Source: JAMXLO01 sp963812505
GTDB lineage: Bacteria; Pseudomonadota; Alphaproteobacteria; Acetobacterales; Acetobacteraceae
Direction of reading: 5' to 3'
Assembly: GCA_963812505.1 (NCBI GenBank)
Contig: CAWEVM010000015.1
Coordinates: 62,001-126,000 of the forward strand
Length of the DNA stretch: 64,000 nt
A program made the translations under genes and the position numbers. Below the pieces are notes generated by a model. It saw only the letters and a list, made by a program, of their open reading frames with translations. It ran no database searches and was not told the DNA's origin. This document shows, one piece after another, positions 43,833 through 54,642 of the stretch (positions within the stretch are counted from its first letter, which is position 1; every line of letters starts with the position of its first letter).

Positions 43833-44930
43833 TCAGTGGAAGATCCCGAAATGCGTGAGATCGTTCCAGGTGGCGAGGATGAACAGTCCGGCAAGCAGTG
43901 CCAGTCCCGCACGGAAGCCATATTCCTGCGCCCGCGCCGGGATCGGCCGGCCACGGATCGCCTCAGCCAGATAGAACAGCAGATGCCCGCCATCCAGGAC
44001 CGGGATAGGGAACAGATTGATCAGACCGAGGTTCACCGACAGAACGGCGATGAACGACACCAGGCTTGCGAGTCCAAGCTGCGCAACCTGGCCGGAAAGC
44101 TGCGCGATGCGCAGTGGTCCGCCGATGTCCTCGGTGCCGCGCTGGCCGCTGATCATCTGCGCCACACCGGCGACAGTATCCGAGGTTACCTGCCAGGTCT
44201 GAGTGACGCCGCCCACGAGCGCCTGGGCCAGGGAAAGCCGCTGATACTCCACCTGGCTGCCGCGGATGCCCAGCATGCCGACCATGTGCCCGCCAGATTC
44301 CCGCGCATCGGTAAGCACCTTCAGTTCCAGCGTGTCGTTGCCGCGCTTGACGGTGATGGGCAGCGTTTCGGCGGGATGGGCCGATATGATGCGCTGGATG
44401 TCCTCGAAGCTTTCCACGGGCGTTCCTGCGATACTCAGCAGTCGGTCGTCGGCCCGAATGCCAGCGTGTGCAGCGGCGCTGTCGGGCAGCACACCGCCGG
44501 CGATTGGCAGGATCACCGGCCGCCCGGCGGTGGCGAACAACACGGCGAACAGCACCATGGCCAGAAGGAAGTTGGCGATCGGTCCGGCCGCGACGACGAG
44601 AGCGCGCGCGCCGACGGGCTTCTCGTGGAACACCCGGCCCGGGATCCAGCGGCTGTCAGATGCGGTACCGGCTGGCTCATTCGCGGCGGCAACTTCGGGA
44701 CGTTCGTGGCCATGCAGTTTCACGTAACCGCCGAGTGGCAGCCAGGCCAGCTTCCACACCGTGCCGACGCGGTCGCGCCAGGTTGCGATCGCCGGTCCAA
44801 AGCCGATCGAGAACACCTCGACATGCACGCGGACGAGCCGGGCCGCGAGGTAGTGGCCGAACTCGTGCACGAAGACCAGCACGCCAAGCACGACGAGAAA
44901 TGCGAGGATACTTTGCAACACGGCGGGCAT
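43833..44930 (-). CDS. rseP: Site-2 zinc protease RseP
   Basis: A 365-aa M50 intramembrane protease. VFVHEFGHYLAARLV gives the HExxH zinc site in the first helix, a single PDZ domain lies around 125-205 (GIRADDRLLSIAGTPVESF), and IPVLDGGHLLFYLAEA carries the third ligand motif LDGGH. RseP cuts anti-sigma factors such as RseA and clears signal peptides. It ends the rpsB-to-rseP cluster; the bamA, lpxD and fabZ genes that often follow are not here, and a convergent PAS gene lies next instead. Confidence 0.95.
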   Translation of the reverse strand: MPAVLQSILAFLVVLGVLVFVHEFGHYLAARLVRVHVEVFSIGFGPAIATWRDRVGTVWKLAWLPLGGYVKLHGHERPEVAAANEPAGTASDSRWIPGRVFHEKPVGARALVVAAGPIANFLLAMVLFAVLFATAGRPVILPIAGGVLPDSAAAHAGIRADDRLLSIAGTPVESFEDIQRIISAHPAETLPITVKRGNDTLELKVLTDARESGGHMVGMLGIRGSQVEYQRLSLAQALVGGVTQTWQVTSDTVAGVAQMISGQRGTEDIGGPLRIAQLSGQVAQLGLASLVSFIAVLSVNLGLINLFPIPVLDGGHLLFYLAEAIRGRPIPARAQEYGFRAGLALLAGLFILATWNDLTHFGIFH

Positions 44931-44949
44931 GGTTTGGCGCGCTTTCGGT

Positions 44950-46131
44950 TCAGTTGAGGGTTCGGCCGGCTCGCACCGCGGTCAGACGATCCGCAGTACG
45001 TCGGGCGGCGGCGTCGAGCTCTACCACCTCGTCGAGCGTATTGGCGGGATGCGTGCCCATGGCGTCCAGCACATCGGCCACCATGCCGGCAATATCAAGG
45101 AAGCCGATGCGGCGTTTCATGAAGGCTTCGACAGCCACCTCGTTGGCCGCGTTCAGGATGGCCGGCGCGCCACCACCCTCCTTCAACGCGTCACGCGCAA
45201 GGCGCAGTGCCGGGAAGCGCTCGGTGTCCGGTGCCATGAAGTCCAGCGTAGCGAGGCTGGCGAGGTCGAGCCGGGGCGATGGCGTCGTCATCCGCTCCGG
45301 CCAGGCCAGCGTATGTGCTATCGGAATGCGCATATCGGGTGAGCCGAGTTGCGCGAGAACACTGCCGTCCCGGTAGAACACCAGGCCGTGGATCACCGAC
45401 TGCGGATGCACCAGTACGTCAATCTGGGATTCCTGGAGTGAGAACAGCCGTGCCGCCTCGATCAGTTCGAGGCCCTTGTTCATCAACGTGGCGGAATCGA
45501 TGCTGATTTTGGCCCCCATCGACCAGACCGGATGCTTGCGCGCCATATCCGGCGTCGCGGCTGCCATGTCGTCGAGCGAGGCGGTGCGGAACGGGCCACC
45601 CGAGGCGGTCAGCACGATCTTCTCGACCGCCGATCGGTTGCCGTCCGCCAGCGCCTGGAATATCGCGTTGTGCTCGGAGTCGACCGGCAGCAGTGTGGCA
45701 CCAGCTTCGCGAACCGCGCGCAGCATGACCTCGCCGGCACAGACCAGAGCCTCCTTGTTGGCAAGCGCCACGCAGGCGCCACGGCTGATCGCGGCAAGGG
45801 TAGCGGCAAGGCCAGCGGCTCCGGTAATGGCCGCCATGGTCCAGTCGGCCGGGAGGGCGGCGGCCTCCACGACAGCCTCGGGGCCCGCGGCGGTGTCGAT
45901 CCCGGTGCCTGACAGCGCCTGGCGGAGTTCGGCGTAGTTGGTGGGATCGGCGATGACCGCGCGATCCGCATTGAGAGCTATGGCCTGTTCGGCCAGCAAC
46001 CTCGCATTGCGGCCGGCGACCAGCGCGCGGACCTCGAAACGCTCGGGCTCGGCCGCAAGGAGCTGGACCGTCTGGGTTCCGACGCTGCCGGTGCTGCCGA
46101 GGACGGTGACGCTACGCGGTGCCGAGGTCAT
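44950..46131 (-). CDS. dxr: 1-deoxy-D-xylulose 5-phosphate reductoisomerase
   Basis: A 393-aa enzyme converting DXP to MEP with NADPH, the first committed step of isoprenoid synthesis by the MEP route. VLGSTGSVGTQTVQLL is the nucleotide site, LLPVDSEHNAIFQAL and SMGAKISIDSATLMNKGLE hold the metal and substrate residues. ATG 46131 overlaps the cdsA stop by four bases. The longer frame to 46476 is only the shadow of cdsA. Confidence 0.97.
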   Translation of the reverse strand: MTSAPRSVTVLGSTGSVGTQTVQLLAAEPERFEVRALVAGRNARLLAEQAIALNADRAVIADPTNYAELRQALSGTGIDTAAGPEAVVEAAALPADWTMAAITGAAGLAATLAAISRGACVALANKEALVCAGEVMLRAVREAGATLLPVDSEHNAIFQALADGNRSAVEKIVLTASGGPFRTASLDDMAAATPDMARKHPVWSMGAKISIDSATLMNKGLELIEAARLFSLQESQIDVLVHPQSVIHGLVFYRDGSVLAQLGSPDMRIPIAHTLAWPERMTTPSPRLDLASLATLDFMAPDTERFPALRLARDALKEGGGAPAILNAANEVAVEAFMKRRIGFLDIAGMVADVLDAMGTHPANTLDEVVELDAAARRTADRLTAVRAGRTLN

Positions 46132-46817
46132 TGCCACAGAACTACTCCACGTCCCAGGGTGAGCGCCAGCAGGGCGGCAACCGGGGCCGCGGCGAGCACG
46201 CCATCGAGGCGATCGAACAGCCCGCCATGGCCTGGTATGAGATGACCCGAATCCTTCACCTGTAACCGACGCTTGACGAAGCTTTCCAACAGATCGCCGC
46301 CCTGCGCAACGACACCGAGCGCCGCGGCGATCAACATTGCTCGCCAGGTCGCGGCGTCGGACAGGAAATGCGCCACCAGCGAACCGGCCACGATGGCGGC
46401 AATCAGGCCGCCTACCGCGCCTGACCACGTCTTGCCGGGAGAAATGTGGCGCGCAAGGCGGGGACCGCCGATCCAACGACCGACCAGGTAGGCGCCGATA
46501 TCGCCAGCCCAGACGATGAACAACAGGAACAGCACGTCAGCGCGACCGGCTGCGGGGTCGCAACGCAGCCAAAGGATCGCCGCCGCCGCGAGGACGACGT
46601 AGGCCAGACCGGCGAAAAGCAGCGGCGTCCGGCGCGATCCGCGACACAGCCCCAGCCACTCTACGGCCAGGCCGACTACCGTCGCGACGACGATGACGGT
46701 GAAGACAATGCCCCCCACCCAGACGCAGACAATGGTGATAGGCGCCAGCACCAGCGCCGAAATCACGCGTACGCTCAGGTCAGCCCAGCGCGTTGGACCC
46801 TCAGCCAGGGCGGGCAC
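46128..46817 (-). CDS. cdsA: Phosphatidate cytidylyltransferase
   Basis: A 229-aa membrane enzyme making CDP-diacylglycerol from CTP and phosphatidate for phospholipid synthesis. Several hydrophobic helices are followed by the signature SPGKTWSGAVGGLIAAIVAG, GHLIPGHGGLFDRLDGVLAA. The start is uncertain: GTG 46817 overlaps uppS by 17 bases, while a longer frame to GTG 46874 consists of uppS shadow. It is translationally coupled with dxr downstream. Confidence 0.92.
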   Translation of the reverse strand: MPALAEGPTRWADLSVRVISALVLAPITIVCVWVGGIVFTVIVVATVVGLAVEWLGLCRGSRRTPLLFAGLAYVVLAAAAILWLRCDPAAGRADVLFLLFIVWAGDIGAYLVGRWIGGPRLARHISPGKTWSGAVGGLIAAIVAGSLVAHFLSDAATWRAMLIAAALGVVAQGGDLLESFVKRRLQVKDSGHLIPGHGGLFDRLDGVLAAAPVAALLALTLGRGVVLWQ

Positions 46818-47547
46818 CAAAGCGCCGCTCTCGTCTCGCGTACTCGGCCAGCGCCGCCGCAAAATGCTCGGCACCGAAGTCCGGCCACAGAACGTCGAGA
46901 AACACCAGTTCTGCGTATGCGCCTTGCCAGAGGAGAAAATTGGACAGCCGTTGCTCGCCCGATGTGCGGATGATCAGGTCCGGATCAGGCATCCCCTGGG
47001 TCGCCAAGGCGCCGGCGAGGCGGTCTTCGTCGATCTGTCCCGGATCGAGGGAGCCGTCACGCGCCGCCTCCGCCAGTTTTCTTGCGGCAGCCGCGATCTC
47101 CGCCCGCGCACCGTAGGACAGCGCGACCGTCAGGTTGAGCCTGGTATTGCTCGCGGTATCTGCTTCCGCGCGGGCCAGATCCTGCTGGATGTCGGGATCG
47201 AACCGCGCCCGGTCGCCAATGATCCGTAGCCGAACGCCATTTGCCCTGAGTTCAGCCAGCTCGCTTTTCAGGTATTGCCGCAGCAGGCCGGTCAGATCGA
47301 GCACCTCGCCCAGCGGCCGACGCCAGTTCTCGCTGCTGAACGCATAGATTGTCAGCCAGGCGACACCGCTTTCAATCGCCGCCTCGATGGTCCGACGGAC
47401 CGCGCGGGCACCCTCCCGATGGCCGGCGATCTTCGGCAGGTGACGCGACGCGGCCCAGCGGCCGTTGCCGTCCATGATGATGGCGACATGCTCGGGGCAC
47501 GCACCTGGCGACGCGGCCGCCTCGCGCCGGATGGCGGTGAAGGGCAT
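46801..47547 (-). CDS. uppS: Isoprenyl (undecaprenyl) diphosphate synthase
   Basis: A 248-aa cis-prenyltransferase. HVAIIMDGNGRWAASRHLPK contains the catalytic Asp and the Mg/IPP-binding region, WLTIYAFSSENWRRP and DPDLIIRTSGEQRLSNFLLW are the further conserved regions. It makes the C55 lipid carrier for peptidoglycan and LPS. It is nine bases downstream of frr and overlaps cdsA. Confidence 0.96.
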   Translation of the reverse strand: MPFTAIRREAAASPGACPEHVAIIMDGNGRWAASRHLPKIAGHREGARAVRRTIEAAIESGVAWLTIYAFSSENWRRPLGEVLDLTGLLRQYLKSELAELRANGVRLRIIGDRARFDPDIQQDLARAEADTASNTRLNLTVALSYGARAEIAAAARKLAEAARDGSLDPGQIDEDRLAGALATQGMPDPDLIIRTSGEQRLSNFLLWQGAYAELVFLDVLWPDFGAEHFAAALAEYARRERRFGARPG

Positions 47548-47556
47548 CGGCGTGGG

Positions 47557-48126
47557 TCAGACCTGACGGATGTCCTTTTCCTTGTCCGTCAGCAGGTCGT
47601 CCACCCGCTTGATGAACTGATCGGTGACCTTCTGCACCTCGGTGCTCCAGTCCTTTGCCACGTCCTCGCCGATCTCGTGCTTCTTCTCATGCGTCTTGAT
47701 CTGCTCCATGCCGTCGCGCCGCACGGAGCGCACCGCAACCTTCGCCCCTTCGGCATACTTGTGCGCCGCCTTCACCAGTTCGGTGCGACGCTCAGTGGTC
47801 AGTTGCGGGATCGGCACACGGACCAACTGTCCGTCGGAGGCCGGATTGAGGCCCAGACCAGAATCGCGGATCGCCTTCTCGACGGCGCCGACCAGGCTGC
47901 GGTCCCAGACCTGCACAGTCAGCATACGCGGCTCCGGCGTGCCCACGGTGCCGCACTGGGTCAGCGGCATCTCGGATCCGTAAGCCTGTACTTTCACCGG
48001 CTCCAGCAGGCCGGGATGTGCCCGGCCGGTACGCAGCCCGTTGAATTCGCGCTTCAGCGTGTCGAGCGCGCCATCCATGCGGCGGGTCAGGTCCTGCTTC
48101 AGTTTGTTGACATCGGCTTGCGCCAT
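47557..48126 (-). CDS. frr: Ribosome recycling factor
   Basis: A 189-aa RRF of normal length (about 185). LKREFNGLRTGRAHPGLLEP and VRIPIPQLTTERRTELVKAA-like blocks (VRVPIPQLTTERRTEL) and the terminal VQKVTDQFIKRVDDLLTDKE are diagnostic. With EF-G it splits post-termination ribosomes. GGGAGG precedes the ATG. It lies 30 bases after pyrH on the same strand. Confidence 0.97.
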   Translation of the reverse strand: MAQADVNKLKQDLTRRMDGALDTLKREFNGLRTGRAHPGLLEPVKVQAYGSEMPLTQCGTVGTPEPRMLTVQVWDRSLVGAVEKAIRDSGLGLNPASDGQLVRVPIPQLTTERRTELVKAAHKYAEGAKVAVRSVRRDGMEQIKTHEKKHEIGEDVAKDWSTEVQKVTDQFIKRVDDLLTDKEKDIRQV

Positions 48127-48156
48127 GGTGGCCTCCCAGACGTCGTCCCCGGTGTT

Positions 48157-48882
48157 TTATGACTGTTCGATGATCTTAGTGAAGCGGCCCTCGCCGCGGA
48201 CCACCGCGGCGAACGCGCCCATCGCGTGGATGTTGAAGACCACGATCGGCAAGGCGTTCTCGCGCGCCAGGCTGATCGCGGCGGCGTCCATCACGCCGAG
48301 GTCGTTCGCCAGGACCTCAAGATAGGTAAGCTGATCGTAGCGAGTTGCATCGGCGACCTTGCGCGGGTCGGCGGAATAGACGCCGTCGACCTGTGTGCCC
48401 TTGAGCAAGGCGTCGCAATGCATTTCCGCGGCGCGGAGTGCGGCGGCGGTATCCGTGGTGAAGAACGGGTTACCGGTGCCAGCGGCGAAGACGACCACCC
48501 TGCCCTTCTCCATGTGTCGTTCGGCGCGGCGGCGGATATAGGGCTCGCAGACCGAGGACATTGGGATCGCGGACTGCACCCGCGTGGGCACGCCGCACTT
48601 CTCCAGCGCGGACTGCATGGCAAGCGCATTCACCACGGTGGCCAGCATTCCCATGTAGTCGGCCTGAGCGCGCTCCATCCCAGCCGCGGCACCGGAGACG
48701 CCACGGAAGATGTTGCCGCCGCCGATCACGATGCAGACCTGCACTCCCATGCCGACCACGTCGCCGATATCGGTGGCGATCGCACGGACGGTGTCGTTGT
48801 CGAGGCCATACTCGCGGCGGCCCATCAGGGCTTCGCCTGACAGCTTCAGAAGGACGCGCTGGTAGACCGGACGGCCTGGCAT
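48157..48882 (-). CDS. pyrH: UMP kinase
   Basis: A 241-aa amino-acid-kinase-fold enzyme that phosphorylates UMP to UDP. RVLLKLSGEALMG, CIVIGGGNIFRG and VVFAAGTGNPFFTTDTAAALRA are the ATP, UMP and hexamer-contact blocks. It starts at ATG 48882, where homology begins. It lies 75 bases after the TauD-type gene. Confidence 0.97.
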   Translation of the reverse strand: MPGRPVYQRVLLKLSGEALMGRREYGLDNDTVRAIATDIGDVVGMGVQVCIVIGGGNIFRGVSGAAAGMERAQADYMGMLATVVNALAMQSALEKCGVPTRVQSAIPMSSVCEPYIRRRAERHMEKGRVVVFAAGTGNPFFTTDTAAALRAAEMHCDALLKGTQVDGVYSADPRKVADATRYDQLTYLEVLANDLGVMDAAAISLARENALPIVVFNIHAMGAFAAVVRGEGRFTKIIEQS

Positions 48883-48957
48883 GGGGAGCGAGTCCCTGAC
48901 GATGGCGGCGCGCACCCTACCCAGAGAGGCCGGCCGCAACAAGTTCCCCGCAGTCGG

Positions 48958-49848
48958 TCAGGCCGCCTGATCAAGCGTCGAGGAGGTGTCCAATGTGGTT
49001 GCACGGCGCAGATCGCGCGGCTGCAACTCTTCGTGCGGGCGGCCACGATGCATCGTGCAACGGTTATCCCAGATCACCAGATCGCCGACCCGCCAGGTGT
49101 GGCTGTAAACGAACTCCCGCTGCGTGGCGTGCGCGGTGAGGTCCCATAGCAACAGGCGGCCATCGGCGACCGGCCAGCCGACGATGTGGGAGGCGTGCGC
49201 GGACAAATAGAGCGTCTTGCGCTTCGAGCCGGGGTGCAGGCGCACCAGCCGCTGTGGCGAGGGCGGATATTGCTCGCGCTCGCCTTGGGGGAATTCGGTG
49301 AAGCCGATCTGGCCGCGCGACCAGAAGATGTCGTGTTCCACGACCAGGTCGTCGATCGCCTGTCGCGTGCTGTCGGGCAGCGCATCGTAGGCGGCGCGCA
49401 TATCGGCGAACTCCGTCTCGCCATTGCCGAATGGTGAGGGCGGCGGCAACGCAACGGCATGCAGCATCCCGAGGACGACGGGCACCGGCATGTACGACGC
49501 GTCGGTGTGCCACAACCGGTTGCCGAGACTGTCGAGCCGGCGCCGGTCGTCGAGCGCACGGACATTGTTGTCCACGTCGAGGTTGGAGATGTCGCCGATC
49601 TGCGGAATCTCCAGGCGCCGTCGTCCTGGGCGAGCGGCAGCGCGGCCGATCTCCAGCGGGCCGAAGCGGGCCGAGAAGTCGCGCAGCTGCGCGTCGCTGA
49701 GGCGCTGGTTGCGGAAGACCACGACGGCGTAGCGATCTATCGCGGACCACACCGCATCGAGCGTGGCATTGCTGATCGGCTCGCTGAGATCGATGCCCAC
49801 GATCTCTGTGGCAAACGAAGGAGAAAGTGGTCGCGTCTCGATCGCCAT
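48958..49848 (-). CDS. TauD/TfdA-family dioxygenase
   Basis: A 296-aa Fe(II)/2-oxoglutarate-dependent dioxygenase. LWHTDASYMPVP carries the HxD iron ligands, and WDNRCTMHRGRP the distal His, followed by the Arg that binds 2-oxoglutarate (DLRRAT). Relatives oxidise taurine, 2,4-D and other acids. It is not expected here: it sits between tsf and pyrH in a translation gene cluster, 19 bases after tsf, with its own GGAGG site. Its substrate is unknown. Confidence 0.92.
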   Translation of the reverse strand: MAIETRPLSPSFATEIVGIDLSEPISNATLDAVWSAIDRYAVVVFRNQRLSDAQLRDFSARFGPLEIGRAAARPGRRRLEIPQIGDISNLDVDNNVRALDDRRRLDSLGNRLWHTDASYMPVPVVLGMLHAVALPPPSPFGNGETEFADMRAAYDALPDSTRQAIDDLVVEHDIFWSRGQIGFTEFPQGEREQYPPSPQRLVRLHPGSKRKTLYLSAHASHIVGWPVADGRLLLWDLTAHATQREFVYSHTWRVGDLVIWDNRCTMHRGRPHEELQPRDLRRATTLDTSSTLDQAA

Positions 49849-49867
49849 GCCTGACCTCCGCTAAGCG

Positions 49868-50779
49868 TTACACCCCCGCCGTTGCCGCCACCTCGGAGGC
49901 GAAGTCCGGCCCCTCCGGCTTGTCGATGCCTTCGCCCAGCTTGAAGCGGGCGAACCCGGCAAGCTTTACGCCTGCCTTGGCAACCACCGCCTTCACCCGG
50001 CTCTCGCCGTCATGCACCCAGACCTGCTCGAGCAGCACGACCTCCTCGTAGAACTTGCGGATGCGGCCCTCGACCATCTTCTCGATGATGTTCTCCGGGC
50101 GACCCGACTGACGGGCCTGCTCGACCAGTACCGCCTTCTCGCGTGCCAACGCCGCGGGATCAACACTGTCGATGTCGATCGCCTCGGGAGTGCTCGCCGC
50201 GATGTGCATACCGACCTGGCGACCGAGCGTTTCGAGCGCCGCCATTTCGCCTGTGCCCTCGACCGCCACCAGCACGCCGATCTTGCCCAGCCCCGGCCTC
50301 AGCGTGTTGTGCACATAGCTCGCGACCACCCCACTGCCGACGCTCAGCACGCGCGCGCGGCGTATGTTCATGTTCTCGCCGATCGTTGCGACCAGATGCG
50401 TCAGTTCCTCCGCCACGGTGCGGCCGGAGCCCGGGAACGGCGCGGCCTTGATCGCGTCCAGATCGTCGCCGATCTGCAGTGCGATCCCGGCGACCGCCTC
50501 GACGAAGGCCTGGAACGTGTCGTTGCGGGCGACGAAGTCCGTCTCGGCGTTCACCTCCACCATCGCGGCACGGCCTGGCGCGGACGCCACGCCCACCAGG
50601 CCCTCCGCGGCGACACGTCCCGACTTCTTCGCCGCGGCGGCGAGGCCCTTGGTGCGCAGCCAGTCGACGGCTGCCTCCGTGTCGCCACCGCTTTCGGTCA
50701 GCGCCTTCTTGCAGTCCATCATGCCCGCGCCGGTCTTCTCACGCAGCTCCTTCACCAGCGCGGCGGTAATCTCTGGCAT
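49868..50779 (-). CDS. tsf: Elongation factor Ts
   Basis: A 303-aa EF-Ts that exchanges GDP for GTP on EF-Tu. The N-terminal ALVKELREKTGAGMMDCKKAL and the core block AAMVEVNAETDFVARNDTFQ with TDFV are diagnostic. GAGGAGA precedes the ATG. It lies 12 bases after rpsB. Confidence 0.98.
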   Translation of the reverse strand: MPEITAALVKELREKTGAGMMDCKKALTESGGDTEAAVDWLRTKGLAAAAKKSGRVAAEGLVGVASAPGRAAMVEVNAETDFVARNDTFQAFVEAVAGIALQIGDDLDAIKAAPFPGSGRTVAEELTHLVATIGENMNIRRARVLSVGSGVVASYVHNTLRPGLGKIGVLVAVEGTGEMAALETLGRQVGMHIAASTPEAIDIDSVDPAALAREKAVLVEQARQSGRPENIIEKMVEGRIRKFYEEVVLLEQVWVHDGESRVKAVVAKAGVKLAGFARFKLGEGIDKPEGPDFASEVAATAGV

Positions 50780-50791
50780 GGTCCGGTCTCC

Positions 50792-51574
50792 TCAGGCGTT
50801 CGCCGTTTCGGCGGGGACCTCAACGTCCGGCATCGCCTCCGGCGGCAGGTTTTCGACAGCACCCAGATCCTGACCGGAGGCAGCCATCTCGGCGCTGATG
50901 CCGTCCAGCACCGCGCCTGCCACCAGATCGCAGTACATCGTGATGGCGCGGATCGCGTCGTCGTTGCCTGGCACTGGAAAGGTCACGCCGGTTGGATCGG
51001 AATTGCTGTCGAGAATGGCGACCACCGGGATGCGCAGCTTGTTCGCTTCCTCGACCGCGAGCTTCTCCTTGTTCGTGTCGATGATGAACAGGATGTCCGG
51101 CAGGCCACCCATCTCCTTGATGCCGCCCAACGCGCGTTCGAGCTTCTCCTGATCACGGGTGATGTCGAGCACCTCCTTCTTGGTGAGGCCCTCGATGTTG
51201 CCGCTGAGCAGTTCCTCGATCTGGCGCAGCCGCTTGATCGAACCGGTGATCGTCTTCCAGTTGGTCAGCGTACCGCCGAGCCAGCGATGGTTGACGTAGT
51301 ACTGACCGCAGCGTTTGGCGGCGTCGGCGACATATTCGGCGGCAGCACGTTTGGTACCGACGAACAGCACGCGTCCGCCGGCGGCGGTCACGTCGCGCAC
51401 GGCACGCAGCGCGCGATCCAGCAACGGCACCGTCTGTTGCAGATCGATGATGTGCACCTGGTTGCGCACGCCGAACAGGTATGGACCCATCGCAGGGTTC
51501 CAGCGGCGCGTGTGGTGGCCAAAATGGACGCCGGCTTCGAGGAGCTGGCGCAGGGTGTATTCGGGCATCGCCAT
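50792..51574 (-). CDS. rpsB: 30S ribosomal protein S2
   Basis: A 260-aa S2. LLEAGVHFGHHTRRWNPAMG, YYVNHRWLGGTLTNWKTI and VVAILDSNSDPTGVTFPVPG are conserved. I placed the start at ATG 51574, preceded by AAAGGA; the frame to 51778 is leader. The 175-base gap to eno should hold its promoter and any S2-binding leader; I see short GC-rich inverted segments but no certain element. Confidence 0.98.
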   Translation of the reverse strand: MAMPEYTLRQLLEAGVHFGHHTRRWNPAMGPYLFGVRNQVHIIDLQQTVPLLDRALRAVRDVTAAGGRVLFVGTKRAAAEYVADAAKRCGQYYVNHRWLGGTLTNWKTITGSIKRLRQIEELLSGNIEGLTKKEVLDITRDQEKLERALGGIKEMGGLPDILFIIDTNKEKLAVEEANKLRIPVVAILDSNSDPTGVTFPVPGNDDAIRAITMYCDLVAGAVLDGISAEMAASGQDLGAVENLPPEAMPDVEVPAETANA

Positions 51575-51749
51575 GGGGCGGGTCCTTTCGCTTCGTCCGG
51601 TTGTACCTCCGCGGGGCCAAGTCCTGGGACCTTGAGGTCTTGCGACACCGGACCCGGCAAGCCGGGAAAGGCGCCCCGCGTGTGAATTACCGGCGCATGC
51701 CGGCGGCCAGGGATATGGCGAAAATGCGCGCGGAAAGCAACCCGTCGGC

Positions 51750-53027
<1,278 letters not shown>

Positions 53028-53085
53028 GGCACGCTCCGTCTGCTTTTGCTGGCGTCAGGCTTCGACCACTTTTGGTGAATCTTCC

Positions 53086-54291
53086 CTAAACGCGTTCGAT
53101 CAGCGCCGCGATGCCCTGCCCCACGCCGATGCACATCGTGGCAATCGCACGCTTGCCGCCACGCGTTTCGAGCGCGTTCAGCGCGGTCAGTGCCAGGCGC
53201 GCACCCGACATCCCCAGCGGATGACCCAGCGCAATCGCCCCGCCATGCGGGTTCACATGCTCCGCATCGTCGGGCAGCCCGAGTTGGCGCGTCACTGCCA
53301 GGCCCTGCGCGGCGAACGCCTCGTTCAGTTCGATCACGTCGATATCGCCGATTTTCATGCCCAGACGATCGAGCAGCTTTTGGGTCGCCGGCGCCGGACC
53401 GATACCCATGATCCGCGGCGGCACACCGGCGGTCGCCATTGCCACCACACGTGCCCGCGGCGTCAGGCCGTGCCGCTTCGCCGCCTGCTCCGACGCGATG
53501 ATCAGCGCCGCCGCCCCATCATTCACGCCCGACGCATTGCCGGCGGTAACTGTGCCGCCCTGCTTCCGGAACGGCGCCCGCAGCTTCGCCAGACCCTCCA
53601 GCGTCGTGTCGCCGCGCGGATGCTCGTCGCGATCAACTGTCACCGTGCCTTTGCGGCCGGCGATTTCCACCGGCGCAATCTCGCGCGCGAAAAAGCCGCT
53701 GTCCTGAGCAGCCTTGGCGCGCATCTGCGAGCGATATGCAAAGGCGTCCTGGTCAACGCGAGTGACCTGGAAGTCCTCGGCGACATTCTCGGCCGTCTCC
53801 GGCATGGCGTCCACGCCGTACTGCGCCTTCATCAGCGGATTGACAAAGCGCCAGCCTATGGTGGTGTCGTACACCTCGGCCGAGCGGGAGAAGGCTTCAG
53901 TCGCCTTGCCCATAACGAACGGAGCGCGCGTCATGCTCTCGACGCCACCGGCAAGCATCAGTTCGGCGTCACCGGCGCGGATGGCGCGCGCAGCGCTGCC
54001 AACCGCATCGAGACCGGAACCACACAGCCGGTTGATGGTGGAGCCGGAAACATGGTCGGGCAGCCCGGCCAATAGCGCCGCCATGCGCGCAACATTGCGG
54101 TTGTCCTCGCCGGCCTGGTTGGCACAGCCATAGATCACGTCGTCAAGCTGATCCCAATCGACCGACGGGTTGCGCTCCTTCAGCACGCGCATCGGATGCG
54201 CGGCCAGATCGTCCGTGCGGACGTCCTTGAGAACACCGCCATAGCGGCCGATCGGTGTGCGGATGAAGTCGCAGATATAGGCGTCGGCCAT
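53086..54291 (-). CDS. Acetyl-CoA acyltransferase (PcaF-type thiolase)
   Basis: A 401-aa thiolase. INRLCGSGLDAVGSAARAI has the nucleophilic Cys, VNPHGGAIALGHPLGMSGAR the His, and MCIGVGQGIAAL the second Cys. The N-terminal YICDFIRTPIGRYGGVLK is close to 3-oxoadipyl-CoA thiolase (PcaF/PaaJ), which finishes aromatic breakdown to succinyl-CoA and acetyl-CoA; a general acetyl-CoA acetyltransferase is the alternative. ATG 54291 follows AGGGAGG. No other beta-ketoadipate genes are here. Confidence 0.9.
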   Translation of the reverse strand: MADAYICDFIRTPIGRYGGVLKDVRTDDLAAHPMRVLKERNPSVDWDQLDDVIYGCANQAGEDNRNVARMAALLAGLPDHVSGSTINRLCGSGLDAVGSAARAIRAGDAELMLAGGVESMTRAPFVMGKATEAFSRSAEVYDTTIGWRFVNPLMKAQYGVDAMPETAENVAEDFQVTRVDQDAFAYRSQMRAKAAQDSGFFAREIAPVEIAGRKGTVTVDRDEHPRGDTTLEGLAKLRAPFRKQGGTVTAGNASGVNDGAAALIIASEQAAKRHGLTPRARVVAMATAGVPPRIMGIGPAPATQKLLDRLGMKIGDIDVIELNEAFAAQGLAVTRQLGLPDDAEHVNPHGGAIALGHPLGMSGARLALTALNALETRGGKRAIATMCIGVGQGIAALIERV

Positions 54292-54642
54292 GGCGATCCT
54301 CCCTGGTTGCGCTTGGCCGACGCCTAGGGCATCCCGTGGCGGCCGGCAAGAACCCAGGGGCCCTGCCCCTGCACCCCGCCAACGGCGCAGCCCTTGGAAC
54401 CCCACCGGGAATGCCACACGGGAGACACGTGGATACGCGCACCACTCTAGGCGCCGGCCTGACAATCGTTGCCATGATTGCCTGCGGCAGGTCTGCCTTC
54501 GTTGTGTGAGGGATCTGACGCAGCGGGCGGGCGCGCAGCAGCCGGCATCAGCGCCGTCGGGAGCGAGCCAGCCTTTCGGACAGACACCAACTCAGCCGGT
54601 CACGCCGCAGCCGGCGCAGCAACGTTGAGAGGAGACGACGCG

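Noticed and set aside
50012..51685. A 557-codon open frame on the + strand
   Set aside because: It is antisense to tsf and rpsB, which are certain. No domain is recognisable.
54429..54628. A small secreted or lipoprotein gene before the GFA gene
   Set aside because: A hydrophobic start (GAGLTIVAMIACG) is followed by a stop after 26 codons. A Pro/Gln-rich continuation exists only in another frame, so a gene would need a frameshift and there is no family to support it.
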